From positions 3,038,001 to 3,102,000 of the forward strand of contig WJXW01000001.1 in the NCBI GenBank assembly GCA_015832175.1: a DNA stretch of 64,000 nucleotides. Direction: 5' to 3'. A program made the translations under genes and the position numbers. Below the pieces are notes generated by a model, which searched no databases, was not told where the DNA came from, and saw only the letters and a program-made list of their open reading frames with translations. This DNA comes from Paraphaeosphaeria minitans (taxonomy: Eukaryota > Ascomycota > Dothideomycetes > Pleosporales > Didymosphaeriaceae). This document shows positions 1-12,620 of the stretch, one piece after another; position 1 is the stretch's first letter, and every line of letters begins with the position of its first letter.

Positions 1-2766
1 TAGAATAGCTCCTCTAAACAATAGGATAATATATCTATAGGAAGATTGCTGTGATATTGGATTATTAGCAAAAGAGGCATCTCTACATATTAGTAAATTA
101 GGTCTATTGTAGCCACTAAAGACTATAGCCTACTATCTAGTTTAATAGAGGTAAAGGATCACACAATTAATAGCAGCAAAGTGTTCTTTACTTAGATTTA
201 TTAGAAAGTGTGATAGCTTTAACACTGCAAAGGCTATATCTAGGCGTAGCATAATTACTATATAAAGAGCTAATCCCACCTCTTCTTAAAAGAGCTTTAT
301 TTCTTAAGGAGTAGCTTTTCCTATACTTAGAACAAGATCTTCTGCTAATAGAGGTGTAGGAGGGAAGCTCCTAGAGTTTAAAAGGTTAAACTTTTTTATA
401 ATCTTATTAATATAGGTATTATAAACTAGAGAAATTAATCTTGCTTCTCTGTCCCTAATTACTTAAACACCTAGGAACTACTCTACTAGTCCTTTTAATT
501 TAATCTTTTATTTATTCGCGATTTTCTTCTAAAAATCTAGGGCTTCTTTCTCTTTACTCTTATAATAGAGAAGAGGAATATTATTAATATAAAATAGAAT
601 AATAATACTTTAATCACTATTAAAGAAAAGGCATAGCTCTTCTAGCGAAGCTAAAAGTCTATAAGATTAAAGTAATTCCGCAAATTCCTTATACTAAAGA
701 AGTAGTAAATCTCTTAAGCTATACAAAGTTTAATTTAATCTTACACACTTTCCTAGCTTTTTAAAACTATTAGGTAATTTATAAGTTACTAGATTAGCAG
801 CTATAATAAGAGTATTTAGAAACGCTCCTACTACATTAAATTGTAAAATTTCTAGATCGAATTCTGCTGCTAGAGCTATAGCTAATTAAAAAGATCTTAC
901 TACTAGAGTAGTAGTATAGGTAGAGTAGAGAGTATTCTTTTTCTAAAGATCTCCTCTTATAATAATTTAAGCTTTACACTTTTTAAAGTATATATTTTAA
1001 TTAAACTTATAGGTAAAGACCTACTTTAAGGGGAGCAGTTACTCTAACACCTCTAATTATTTAATTTCTATCTAGGTACTTTTATCTTACAAAGTTAAGA
1101 TCTCCTTGCGAGCAGCAAGGAGGAATAGCTTCCTATATAGATAATTATAAAGGTGTTTCTATAGAGTTGGCTCTAGTATAAGCTTATCTCTATAAGTCTA
1201 AGCTGTATAAGACGCTCTAGGCGCCTTTCTAAGTATAGAAGCGAATACTATTACATTTAGTATAATATATTCTTCTTACTTAGACTAGGCCTCTACTGCT
1301 CCTAGTATAAATATGTACTCTAATATTATATTAAGATCACTTTAAAGATAATTAGCGATTAGTGTATAAGCACCTAGCTTCTACCTACCCCCTAGCTAAT
1401 TGTCCTAATTATTTCACTTCTTTAATCTTTATAATAGCAGATAGTAATTTATTAGTTAGTTAATTTCTAGTGCTTTACTACAATTTTGCCTATTTATTCT
1501 ACTTACTTCTAGATAGATCTGCCTTTGCCTTTAGCGCGCTAGTAGGTTATCTGTTTTATCTAGCGTAATTAAGTTATCTGCGCTAGGTTAATTAGCAACC
1601 TAATTAGTTTCTACTAATAAATAGGGTATTAAATCCCTAGATTCTAGTGGGCCAGCTCTCCTAGTAGTGTTCTAGTAGCTGCTAGATATCTTTTAATCGC
1701 TTAACAGATTACCCCTAAGATTACCTAGCTCTAGTGTCTAATTAGGGGTTATAAGTCCTATGCTTCCTTTCCTACTTAAGCAAATTTTTAGCTGCTAGCT
1801 AGCTAAGTTTATAGCTTACTTAGTAGTAGGTACTTTAGGTTCCTAATTACTTAGCTAGCCTACTTTGCTTTTAATTACTTAAGAGTTACTTATAGGTCTA
1901 GTAGTAGTTCTTATATACTTATTTGTTTTAGGAAGAATATTAAGCGCGTTTTTATACGCTTCTCTTAGATTGTTCAGCTCTCCTTCTTAGAGGCTTTCTA
2001 CTATTTTTAACACTTCTATCTTTAGAATAGATTATTCCTCTAATCCTTTATAAAATAAAGACTTATTAAACCTTACGTTTCGTGTAGTAATTACCTAATT
2101 AAGCTAGGGAATCTATATTTAGTAAATATTAGAAGCTTTATAGCCTACTAGGTATCTAATATAGCCCCTAGGATTCACTTTAAATCCTCTTCTATCTCGC
2201 CTAGCTACACGCTCTTAATCTAAAGAGTAAGCTTAGCAGCTATAGGCGTAGACAGTACTCTAGTTTAGACAAAGATTAGCTGTCCTATATTATATTTTTA
2301 CTAGTTTAAAATAACAAAAATATTATCTAAACTAAGTATTTAATATTTTATTAGGTAATTAATAGCCTAATGCTAGGCTAGGAATTATTCTTTAGAGCTA
2401 GTATACTACTTATATAATTTTAGGCTAGAGATTTAATAGCAGATTTGCGCTTATTCACATTTTAATTACTTTTATTATAAGCTCCTAGCCTACTCTTTCT
2501 GCAGCGCTATTAGGCTTATACGTATAGGGCAGTAGTCTACTAATTATTATCCTTTCCTAATTAGCCTAAAATTTGTACTAGGATTTCCCTCTCTATAGAA
2601 GTGTTGCTATATTATTATCTTAGTAGATATTTGTAATTTAAAGCTTATATTTTATATTAACAAGAGCTAAGAAATTCTACTACACTTTTATTATTTTAGA
2701 AAGCGTCTTTATTTTAAAATTAAAAATATAAAGTTTCTTACTAAAATCTTCTTTAATTAGCAAAAC
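1..2766 (-). mobile_element. Family D Ty1/Copia element, 3' pol part (D-2, first half)
   Basis: Minus-strand remains of a Ty1/Copia pol, cut by the window edge on the left and by element A1 on the right. It matches 32,033-34,793 of the complete D element almost base for base. Read on the minus strand from right to left: an integrase C-terminal stretch (GYLVGYKASNIY near 2,115-2,150), the reverse transcriptase with a FNVVGAFLN motif near 800-825 and YINNI in place of YVDDI near 550-580, then RNase H beginning RDASFANN within the first 120 bases. The frame is full of TAA/TAG in place of Gln and Trp codons, as RIP produces. The other half of the same copy is the plus-strand piece at 19,657-22,358. 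Confidence 0.85.
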
Positions 2767-3004
2767 TGTTAGTTTGGCTCAATCTACAATTAAGCATTTA
2801 AGGGTTAATAGTATACTATCGTGCAAAGGGTAAGAAGTAGGTTTAATTAATTACGTCTAGTCTATCGTACAAAGGGGCACTAAGGGCTTTATAAAGTCTC
2901 TGCCTCTTAGCGCTAACCTAAGTAGTGGGTCCTTATGCGGGTCCCTATAGGTAGGTAGGCCCCTACTTCACCTAGTGCTACTTGTATAATAAACTATACA
3001 GATA
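2767..3004 (-). repeat. A1 3' LTR, 238-bp form
   Basis: Starts TGTTAGTTTGGC and ends in GATA where the other copies have GACA. It is the same length as the left LTR of A2 and lacks the 74-bp internal duplication. The adjoining internal sequence is purine-rich on the minus strand (AAAAGAAAAG), as expected of a polypurine tract. Confidence 0.88.
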
Positions 3005-4290
3005 CTAGTAACTTTTCTTTTGTGTAATAGCCTATATCTATTATACACTTCCTTTTCCTGTCCTTCTCTATCTATACAGTTAGCCTTCCCCTATTAGAAT
3101 AGGTTATGGGGTAGGTGCGGTGTTACTATATAGTAGAGGTTCTGTTTACACCTACTCTTATACAAACAGGTAGTAATAGCTAACCTACTTAGTTTTTACT
3201 TTACCCCCTTATATAGTAGCAGAGCCGCATTATATAGTAAGGCTCTTTCTAGGCATGTGCCTTATGTGTAAATAAAAGGTAGGGTGTTAAGCGATACAAT
3301 GCTTAGCGCTAGGTCTTAGTAAATAGGTATAAAAGGATATCTTTTAGCTCCCCTAAACCCTCTCTTCTTTATTCTACTTTAACGTATGTATACCTTCCTC
3401 CTTTCTTGCCTTATTCTTTTTAGTGTCCTAGTGTCTAGTGGCTAGTGCTCTATTACTAGTAAATATGTATAGCTTTTTTATACAATGCTAATTTTTAATA
3501 AGATATATACACACACACACACTTACTATTATATAATAGCTAATAATACTATTAGTCTATTAGGCGCTAGTGCCTTTACTGCTAGTGTCTTTATACTAGT
3601 TATTATAGGCTAGACTAGATCGCGCATCTAGGTTAACCTTTCTACTAGTTTACCTAGTATAAGGGCCTTTATATAGAGTCTAGCAGTAAACGTATAATAA
3701 ATCCTCTAGAGCATTTTTGTTTTTATTATATAATGCTAATAGGTGTAGGACAAAGAGGCTAGGGTGGCCTAGATATCCTCTTAAGACATTATTGTGCAAA
3801 TCCTAGTTAGCACAAACCTCTAGTAGTAGGCTGCTCGTGTTATATAACGTAAAGGATATTAGTAAGTAGTGCTTATCTAGTTGTATAGCCAAGTTTAAAA
3901 TAAGCCTTATACTTACTTATATAGCACTGCTAATACTAGTAATTAGGTGTTCCTAGATTATTGTGCAATCCTAGGTTATAAGTCTAGATTATATAACGCC
4001 TACGTGTAGAAGTCGTATAGTGCTTATTGTAAGCGTTGTATATAGGGGGGGGTAAATGTCTTTATTATACAAAGGGGTAAGTAGGCCTAGTCTTAAGATA
4101 TCTAAATTATTAATATAGAAAATATATTCTTTAATATCTTTGTATAATCTCCTGTGATATGTTCTTTTTCTTATAATAAAACTATAATGTTAAATTAGTA
4201 GTAGGGCTTATATAGCCTAAAAATAAATGTGTCTGTGCAAAGTTATAGTAAGTTAGATAGAAAAAAAATTTTTTTTTTTTTTAAATAGTA
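3005..4290 (-). other. A1 3' non-coding region between RNase H and 3' LTR
   Basis: About 1.3 kb downstream of RNase H with no frame I can support on either strand. It contains an (AC)n run at 3,509-3,523 and an A/T homopolymer stretch near 4,260-4,283. The first 330 bases correspond to 24,795-25,133 of A2, so this region belongs to the element and is not a later insertion. Confidence 0.6.
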
Positions 4291-4299
4291 AGTGAAATA

Positions 4300-7200
4300 A
4301 CAAAAGAAATGTTGTATAGCAGAGTAGTTACTCTATTATATAGTCCTTATTAATTCTGTCTACTAAAGCCTTAATAGTAATGTGTAGTTTATTTGTTAAG
4401 ATTAGTGTTTAGAGTGCCTAGTTAGGTGCTTTCTTTATATAAGTATTAGTAGGATTGTCTTTACCATTAATCCACCTAATCTCTGTAATTTTCTGTTTTT
4501 CGTACAACTCCCTAATTAACATAATATTAATTATAAGGCGTTTTTTATTTATAGTGCCTAGTTGTATAAGGCATTCGTACAGGGATTTTGAGTTAGTACA
4601 GACTACAATAGGAATTAGGGGGATCTAAAGTGTTTATATAATTTATTAGAGTATTGTGCTTAATGCAATTGCATTATTAAAACCGCCTACTAGACTGTAT
4701 AATTCGCTTACTAGAATACTTCTAGTTACTTTTTTACACTTTACTAAGTTCTAGTAGATAATATTACCACAGATCTTAAAGTCCTAAGTTATTATACAAT
4801 GTTCCTCTGCTAGTACAATAATAAAGCCAAGCTGTAAGCTTAGGTCTCTGTTATTAGTAAAAGAGCTATCTATAAAAATAAATAGCTTTGTGCGACCTAG
4901 GTTAAGTAGAATAAATTTCAGTCCTCTTTATGCATTCTAAATTTACTAGTTTAAACGCATGTTTAGTGCCTTAATATCTTCTTCTATTAGTACTATTATT
5001 TGCGCGGTAATAGATAGGTTAAATGTTACTTCTAGTTAGCAAACTAAAGAGATATATACACCTCTTACTTATTATATAATATGTTAGTGTGCAGCGTCTT
5101 TGTCCTAGGGATTAATTATACAAAGGCTTTTAGCCTATCTCTTCTATTCTAGGGTGATAACACCCTAGATAAGTTAGATTTTGCCTCTATTAAACTTAAT
5201 TACCCTGTCTTGTGTTAAGACACTTTTGTCCTTCGCATAAAACTTTATAGTATAGAGCTACTCCTTTTCTTATTGTATAAAGCTTTCTATAACTACACTA
5301 AAGGTGTTATTAGTCTAAAGTCTAGTAATGCTAAACATCTTAGGTCCCTTATTTATAATAAGTAGGTATAGGTTATATGTTAACACATGTATCTTTAGTT
5401 TCTCCTTATAGTAGTTGTAGTATGTCTTAAACTAGTAGAGACCTAATTCTACTGCGCTATACAGAGGTTGTATAACTCACAGAATTGTGTTTAGTAGGAA
5501 GAAATCGCGCATTTCTACTAGTAGTTAGGTGTACAATATGCGAAGGAGTTTATTAGTAGACTATATATAGGCCTAAGTAATATCCCTAAGCTTAATGTGT
5601 ATGTTGTATAACTAAATTAGTATTATAGAAAGAGCTAATAGTAACCTCTACCTTATACACTAGATAGTAGGGGATTATATAAAGATCTTCTCTTTTTCTT
5701 TATCTAAATAGCTAGTAAAGACAAGTCTTAATTTCTTATATAGTTAGGTTATCTTGCCTTTAATCTCTTATACAAGACGCAAGTTAAAGATACAGCTAGG
5801 TTATTTATTAGGGTTATACGACAAGATTTTAAAAGTGCTATTAGTAATAAGGGCATTCATTTCTGCCACATCTAATTCTTTAAAGGGCTAGCTAGGTGTA
5901 GTAATAACGCCATCTACACAAAGCTTTAGTGTAAGCTTAAAGTTATCTTTTTCTTTTTAAGTAATAAACTAGGTGTTTAGTCTTTCTAATCTTTGTTAAG
6001 TTTCACCTAATTATGTAACTATAGTAGTTTAGTCCTTTCTAGGTCTTCCCTTTAGCCTTAGCTTTAGAGCTTTAATTTGTGCGGCTATAGAAGCATCTAC
6101 ATCCTATAGTTCCTATATACTGTCTTTAGTTGCGCAATAGTATAGTTTAACCTATATATAGCGCAGTTTTAGAGGTCTATTTTTAAGCTCTAGGATAATA
6201 TCTCTTCCTTTAATGCTCTTAATCTTATATAGTTCTTACTATCCTTTCTTTTCTCTCTAGGCTATAACTTTAGAGCCTAGTAGGAGTGTAAGGGTTTTAT
6301 GCAATAATAGGCTATTTCTAGTGTTAATTATATAAGTAACTTTAACTTTAGCTCTGTTCTTCTTAAGTATTTTTATTACTTTCTATACTATATTGGCTTA
6401 GGCAATTAGTTCTAGTAAGGGTGGAGAGTCCTTATTAATCCTTAGGTAGGCACTAAAGACTAGGAGGGTAGGCACTATACTATTAGGCCTAGCTATATTA
6501 TTTAGTGCCTTTACTACTATCTATAGCACTATTTTATTGTCTATACAACTGTTAATCTTAGCTCTTAGGATATTATACGCTTAGCGTAGTAGTATATATA
6601 CTCTTTTAATCTTACCTATAGCCTAGTGTGCCTCTACTAGCATTTGCCTACATTCTGCCCTAACTATCTTTACATAATTCTAAAACTTATTAGAAGCAAA
6701 GTTAGTTCCTAGATTATAGATAATATAATCTAGTAGGCCTTAGTATACATTAATCTAGCATCTTATTAAGGCATCCTAGGTGTCTTGTACAGTTATTAAT
6801 CTTAGGAATTAGGCTACCTAAAAAAATGTGTCTATATTAATAATATACAGGACATCCCTTTTACTAATTTATATAACATTAATAATAATTTTATAGTTAA
6901 AGTATAAGTTATCTTAGATAGAGAACTTAAAGCGTCTTAGCGCTTAGTTATATAACTAGTAGTAGTAATAGAACTTTCTTACTTCTTCTAGTATAGAACT
7001 CTCTACTTTATACCCTACCTAAGTAAGAAGCTTATACAGTCTTTCTGTCTAAAGGTGTCCAAAATAGTAGTATAGGCGTTAGAGTTCTGTCTCTATAAAG
7101 AAGAGAGCTAATTCTTTATTACTAAGGTTAAAGAAGGGGTAATCCTACTTTTATATAACTAGGACTATTATACTGTCCCTTTATATAATAATATCTAGGA

Positions 7201-7480
7201 TATTATTAAAGTATACCCTAAGTCTGTTAGCATCTACTAGCGATAGCAGGAATAGTGTTAGGGAGTTAAAGATATAGTAGGTCACTATTCCTATAGAGTT
7301 AGTAATTTATACAGTGCCTAGAGATGTCTAGGAACCCTATCCTCTAAAGCTAATATTAGTAGATCCTAGTAACTAGTCTACTTTAGTAGTTAGGTTTTTA
7401 TATAAGTAGGCAGTAAGCTGGTCCTTTCCTACTATAGACACTTATGCGGCGCCTATATCCTAGAGTTCTCTTTAGTACTT
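4300..7480 (-). pseudogene. A1 pol: protease, integrase, reverse transcriptase, RNase H (Copia)
   Basis: Minus-strand frames give the Copia order. A protease-like stretch lies near 7,450-7,250. The integrase zinc-binding region follows, with an FGHLQTERLY-like stretch and YYQLY where Cys pairs are expected. The integrase core carries NLGTNFASNKF near 6,720 and ALNNIARPNSIVPTLLVF near 6,500. The reverse transcriptase begins with an ELDVAEMNALI stretch near 5,880 and continues IFNLRLV and LRDIT*AYI*S. The RNase H has LFIFIDSSFTNNRDL near 4,870 and SILVSELYSLV near 4,690. These match, from memory, a Copia lineage common in Pezizomycotina. In-frame stops are almost all TAG/TAA where Gln or Trp is expected, so it is dead. 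Confidence 0.8.
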
Positions 7481-7499
7481 TGTACAATACTAACTAGCT

Positions 7500-9340
7500 A
7501 GAGTAAATAGTTATATAGGTTCCTCTATATTCTTATTATCCTTACTATGTTAGATGTCTTCGCTAGTTATACAATAAAAGTAGGTAGTAGAAGTAAGGTA
7601 TAAGGTAGCCTTCTATGCTTCTTTTTTATTACTCTATTAGTCTTGTTTATCTTCCCCCTCTTTTATGCAATAGTCTTCTTCCTCTAGCTCTCTTTTAAAG
7701 TTAAGAATATATGCTTATATATCTATAGTAGAGGGTTTATGTTTATAGAAGTTAGTATATAACAATATATATTACCTTCTAGCTCGCTAGGTATCCCTTA
7801 GTAGATAGTTAGTGGACTAGTATCCTTCTTTATAGTATATAAAGCATTTCTACTTTATATAAGAGCTTAAACTTCTAAAGTTACCCCTTCTTTTTAGTCT
7901 AAAGGTTAATCTGCCTCTAGAGGGGCTAGATCCTCTTGTGTAATTAGAATTATTATATTATTAATTAGTGTAGTACACTTCTTTACTATTTTAAAGAAAC
8001 TATAAGTTCTTTCTATCTTTAGTAACTTAGAGTAACGCACAAAGGTCGCTAAGTAAGCCTTCTACTATATTTTTAGAGTTAAATATAGCTTGTTTAAGGT
8101 TAGGATAGCTGCGGTATACTTGTATAATAGTAGTATATAGTTATAGTTTACCACTAAAGCCTTGTCTAAGAGCCCTTTAGGCTAAGGTAAGCTTATTAAT
8201 TATTACTTCTAGGGCCTTGTATAATGTAGCAGCTAGATTATCCCTTTTATAGCGTTTAAAGGTAAGAGTGGTCTAGTCTATCTAGTACTAATTATAATTA
8301 ACACTAGTGTTAAAGTGCCTATTTAGTCTATTATATAATTCATCCTATAGAAGTTCTAGTTTAATATTATATAAGTAGTAGGTACTCGCACGATTAGAAA
8401 GGATTTCTAGAAAGATGTTTACATACTAGTCCTATAGTATACCTAGTCTATAGTATAGTTCTCTAAAGACTTTTACCTTATTTGCTAGGATGTTGTACAG
8501 CCTACTAGTATAGTTATTCTCTTTACTCTAGGCCTTTTAAAAAAGAATAATCTTGTCTAGCTAGATATAAGCATAATCTCCTAGTTATTAAGGAGACTAG
8601 GAGTGTCTAGCCTCTTTGTATAATATAGTTTATTAGGTAAAAGCAGTCTAGGTTTTAGGCTATTGCCACTAGTGTAGCTCTATATATAGTGTCTCTAATC
8701 TCGTATGTATAGGGATAGGCCCTAGCTGTGCTCTATGTGTATATATATTACCTATAGATAGTGTAGGTTACATTATTAGGATTATGTAAAGCGGTTTAGG
8801 TTACAGTTGTAGCGTTATTATATAAAGGGTCTATAGCTTATAGTTAAGCTATAATAGTTTAAAGAGTTTCTTTACATAGGTGTCCTTTATTATAGAATTA
8901 GTAGTAACAAAGCCTTCTTTTATAAAAAAAGTAATAAGCTCTCTTCTTACTATATAACTAATTTTATTAAAGGTTCTCTCCTTTTAGTTATTAAAATCTT
9001 TAGTAAAAGAAGAGATTACCTCTTTACTTTTAAAGCTGCTTACGCGATATTGCGCAATTATATATACTATATAAGTGTTTAGCTATTTTAGAGAAAAGGG
9101 TAGGTGGCTGTGTAGATCTACTCTATTTACCTAGTACTTTCGTGCAATCTCTCCTCTTAAGGTAATAGCCTTAATGTTTATTACTTCCTCTACTTATTAA
9201 AGCTATATTGCTTTATCTTCTTACTAAAGAGGCAGTATTAATTATTGCGCGATGTCCTTAGGTTGTAGTTCCTCTAGGAAGTCTCCTAGTCTTAAGGCCA
9301 TATTATTATTATCTTTCTTAGTTATGCGACGTGTCTGCGT
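7500..9340 (-). pseudogene. A1 gag (Copia), RIP-degraded
   Basis: Reverse complement of the better readable gag of A2 (22,920-24,790); the two align with transitions but almost no gaps. It is expected to encode the capsid/nucleocapsid polyprotein that packages element RNA. The C-terminal part holds the remains of a CCHC-like knuckle followed by a STN stretch. Many Gln/Trp codons have become stops. Confidence 0.72.
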
Positions 9341-9753
9341 TTAGTTGTCGCTAGTTTAATTATACGACGTGTTTATATTCAGTTATTACTAGTTTAATTA
9401 TATAATATGTTTTTTAGGGTTATAAATGTGCTTACTATCTCCTTTCTTTTCTATAGAATAGCTTAGACTAGATTATACAACTCTTTACAAATATACGCGC
9501 TTTGTTTCTACTTATTATATAATCTAAAATTTAATCTCTAGTAAAGGTATTATCTCCTTTCTTTTCTATAGAATAGCTTAGACTAAATTATATAACTCTT
9601 TATAGATATGCGCGCTTTGTTTCTACTTATTATACAATCTAAAATTCAATCTCTAGTAAAGGTAATAATATAGAGCCTACACATCTAGCTTATAGGGCGC
9701 TCTGTCTTTAGACCTTGCTAGTTTACAGTTAATTAGAATTAACTACTAATTAG

Positions 9754-10065
9754 TGTTAGTTTAGCTTAATCTATAATTAAGCATTTAAGGGTTAATAGTA
9801 TACTATTATGTAAAGGGTAAGAAGTAGGTTTAATTAATTACGTCTAGTCTATTATACAAAGGGGCACTAAGGGCTTTATAAAGTCTCTGCCTCTTAGCGC
9901 TAACCTAAGTAGGGGGTCCTTGTGCAGGTCCTTATAGGTAGGTAAGGCCTTATAAAGTCTCTACCTCTTAGCGCTAACCTAAGTAGTGGGTCCTTGTGCG
10001 GGTCCCTATAGGTAGGTAGGCCCCTATTTCACTTAGTGCTATTTGTACGATAAACTATATAGACA
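9754..10065 (-). repeat. A1 5' LTR, 312-bp form with 74-bp tandem duplication
   Basis: Same sequence class as 2,767-3,004 but with a 74-bp segment present twice: 9,873-9,946 and 9,947-10,020, each beginning with GC(T/C)TTATAAAGTCTCT. It ends AGACA at 10,065. The 312-bp form is shared with the right LTR of A2 (25,134-25,445), not with the other LTR of A1. Confidence 0.88.
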
Positions 10066-11479
10066 GAGAATATGTTTATTAAAGTTAATGTTATAATATA
10101 CACGTTTTAAAGTCTAATTTAAGCGTTTGTTAGCAGAGAAAGAGAAATTACGTAAATAAATAAAAGAGTTAAGTGAAATATAAGAGGCTATGTTTAAGGC
10201 CTATGAAGAGTTATTAGAGAAATTATAAGTTATACGCGCGTATAAAGATTAGTTATATTAGTAAATAGACTTACTAGATAAGTATACTAAGAATGTAATA
10301 GTAGTTAAGGAGAAGAATATTAAAGAGGCTAAATCTTATAAGGCTATTAATCTAGTGGTTAATAAGACTCTTTTAGGTCCCTTTTTATCCCTTACGATAT
10401 AGAGCGCTTTTAAGGATTTCCTATTAGAATTCTAGAATAATCTAGTGCCTTTACTATCTTAAGTATAAATATTATTATACTATATAGGTTGTTAGTAAAA
10501 TTCTTTAATTTTTTATTAATAGTTTCCTAGGTAGTTCTCTAGTTCCTAAGTGTTTTTACTGTGTAGGTAATCTTTCCACTTAATAAGGTACACGTTACTA
10601 TACTAATTATATTCTAGAATTCTTTTAACCTTAAATTTATTTTCTTCTTTAGTTCTGTAGTAGAAGGCAGTTCTAACCAGTGTATTAGAGTCCGCTAGTT
10701 CTAGTAGTAATATATAGAATACTAGGTGTATCTTTGCATCTAGCAGTAGTTCTAACTTATAGTTTACTAGTAATATTTGCTTAGAAAAATAAAATAGTCT
10801 AATTTTAATATAATCTAGTTTCTTGTTTTTCTTCTTCTAAGTTTAAAAGTTCTTTATAAGTAGATATACTTTATCACCTTTCTTTAGCTAAGGTGCTATT
10901 TTTCGTTTTTTATTTTAGTAAGAAATTAATTACTACTAAGCTTTCTTAAGATTCTCTTAGAGTTATTAGTGTATTTTCTTTATATTTTCTACTATATCTA
11001 TAGCTTCTTTTGCTTTAATTATTGTAGAAAATTGTTAATTAAAAAAATATAGGTGTCTTTTATAGTTTGCATAGAATAGTGTATGTCCTAATACTACTAA
11101 TACTTTATTATTATAGGCTAACTGTGCTATAGGTAGTAATAAAACCTAGTTATTTTTCTAACTATTATAGTAGATACGTAGGTACGTTTCTATAGTTTAG
11201 TTCGTACGTTCTGTCTGTTTATTTATTTATAGATAGTAAGTTATTAATAGCTTTTATTTCGTTCTAAGTAGTGCTATAAGCGTTGTCTAATAATTTAACA
11301 TAAAGAGCTTGTCTCTATTACTAATAATTATTTTTAGGATTCCGTAGTGTCTAATTAGTTAGTTTAAGATAAGAAAAGTAAGTTCCTTTACTATTATTCT
11401 TTTAAGACATGGAATGAGCTTAACATACTTAGTTAATAAACTATTACTAGTATACTATTATATTTAATTCCTGTTATTA
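10066..11479 (-). mobile_element. Element B1, piece 1: integrase C-terminus, chromodomain and 3' region
   Basis: Aligns without large gaps with 12,163-13,578 of element B2. On the minus strand it holds the C-terminal half of the integrase, a chromodomain near 10,560-10,640 and the 3' region that carries the opposite-strand reading frame. It is bounded on the left by gagaa (10,066-10,070), one half of the TSD of original A2, and on the right by tatta (11,475-11,479), the TSD of B2. B1 continues at 18,189. This piece lies inside the inferred inversion; its original orientation was plus. Confidence 0.85.
10071..10460 (+). pseudogene. Opposite-strand coiled-coil frame of B1 (5' truncated by A1)
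   Basis: Plus-strand frame antisense to the B1 pol. It reads as a Lys/Glu/Gln/Leu-rich protein with heptad-like spacing (FKRLLAEKEKL, then EELLEKL) and a C-terminal stretch around GPFLSLT. It is the same frame as the better preserved copy in B2 near 12,123-12,560; the two copies keep the frame with no length change over about 380 bases. The first codons are cut off by the A insertion; their remains are at 25,446-25,472 and beyond. Product unknown. Confidence 0.45.
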
Positions 11480-11890
11480 TGTTAAATCCAAGAGGGTAGC
11501 TAGTCCTAAAGGGTTAAGGTTGGTTCTTAGGCAGGAGTACTTACAGAAGGTAGAAGGTCTTATTGATATAATAGTATCTTGTAAAGTGTAACAAGTTAAT
11601 AATTTAGTCTGCTAGAATCTAAATAATAGATTAATAAACAGATTAAATATAAGTATGGAGAGCCTATCCTTGCGTTCCTATACACTTTAAGCGATTAGTG
11701 GACTAATCACTCTAATTAAACTAATTAAGCACTTATTAGTTACTTAGTATATTAAGTGCTTAGTCTAATTAGTTATCTTGGCGCTCTAATTACACTAATT
11801 AGATTACGTGACCTTTTGTGCTATATTACTTAAACAACAAATATAGATACATATAAAAATCCTAGGAGGCCTAGCCTTTAGATCTTAACA
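11480..11890 (-). repeat. B2 3' LTR (411 bp)
   Basis: Starts TGTTAAATCC and ends GATCTTAACA, so it is bounded by TGTTAA/TTAACA inverted ends. The U3 part is crowded with AATTAG/CTAATT repeats in both orientations and holds a CACGTGA-type box, degraded here but intact in the right LTR. Confidence 0.92.
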
Positions 11891-11905
11891 TTATCTCCCT
11901 CCTTA
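11891..11905 (-). other. B2 polypurine tract
   Basis: On the minus strand TAAGGAGGGAGATAA directly precedes the 3' LTR, the usual position of the plus-strand primer. The same tract recurs in B1 at 39,691-39,703. Confidence 0.7.
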
Positions 11906-11989
11906 CTAGGATTTGTCCTTAAATTATATAACTGTGTCTTATACCTAGTTATAACTAGAGCTCGCCCTACGTTATAAGTAGTGTTAGCT

Positions 11990-12620
11990 TACTTATATTA
12001 TACCCTAATAACCTTTTAAGTCTAGCACTACCTATTACTATTACTTAACTAATTTTATTAACTCCTTTAGCAAAGTTATAGTTAAGAAATACTTAATATG
12101 TATAAAATATAACTATATTTACAAGTTTCACGTTTAGTCTAGAAGATATAAGGAATGTGTTTATTAAGGTTAATATTACAATATACGCGTTTTAGAGTCT
12201 AAGTTTAAGCGTTTATTAATAGAGAAAGAGAAATTACATATATAGATAAAAGAGTTAAGAGAAACGCAGGAGGCTACGTTTAAGGCCTATAAGAAGGTGT
12301 TAGAGAAATTATAGGTTATACGCGCACGCGAAGATTAGTTACATTAGTAAATAGACTTACTAGATAAGCGTACTAAAGATATAATAGTAGTTAAGAAGAA
12401 GAATATTAAGAAGGCTAAATCTCGTAAGGCTATTAATCTAGTGGTTAATAAGACTCCTTTAGGTCCCTTCTTATCCCCTACAATATAGAGCGCTTTTAAG
12501 GATTTCCTATTAGAATTCTAGGATAATCTAGTGCCTTTACTGTCTTAGGTATAAATGTTATTATACTATATAGGTTATTAGTAAAATTCTCTAATCTTTT
12601 GTTAACAGTTTCTTAGGTAG
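11990..12620 (+). pseudogene. Opposite-strand coiled-coil frame of B2
   Basis: Plus-strand frame (phase set by the codon at 12,123) antisense to the 3' end of the B2 pol and its 3' region. Translation gives SRRYKECV followed by VLESKFKRLLIEKEKL, then IKELRETQEATFKAYKKVLEKL, LLDKRTKDIIVV and GPFLSPT. Stretches with regular Leu spacing and dense Lys/Glu point to a coiled coil. The few stops are TAA/TAG where CAA/CAG would be expected. The frame is conserved in B1 and has a functional analogue in element C. I recall similar short coiled-coil proteins annotated as hypothetical in fungi but cannot verify that here. Ends are approximate; the 3' end overlaps the pol 3' end on the other strand. Confidence 0.5.

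Larger units (their letters stand above)
2767..10065 (-). mobile_element. Element A1, Ty1/Copia LTR retrotransposon (RIP-degraded)
   Basis: Direct repeats at 2,767-3,004 and 9,754-10,065 bound an element read on the minus strand: right LTR 5', gag, protease, integrase, reverse transcriptase, RNase H, left LTR 3'. The order integrase before reverse transcriptase assigns it to Ty1/Copia. The two LTRs differ in length (238 and 312 bp), and the two flanks do not form a TSD with each other: left flank aaaac, right flank gagaa. Both find their partner at element A2 instead, so A1 as it stands is a recombinant. All coding frames are broken by many TAA/TAG codons; the copy is not functional. Confidence 0.9.

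Noticed and set aside
3509..3523. (AC)n run
   Set aside because: An ordinary microsatellite; no link to any feature.
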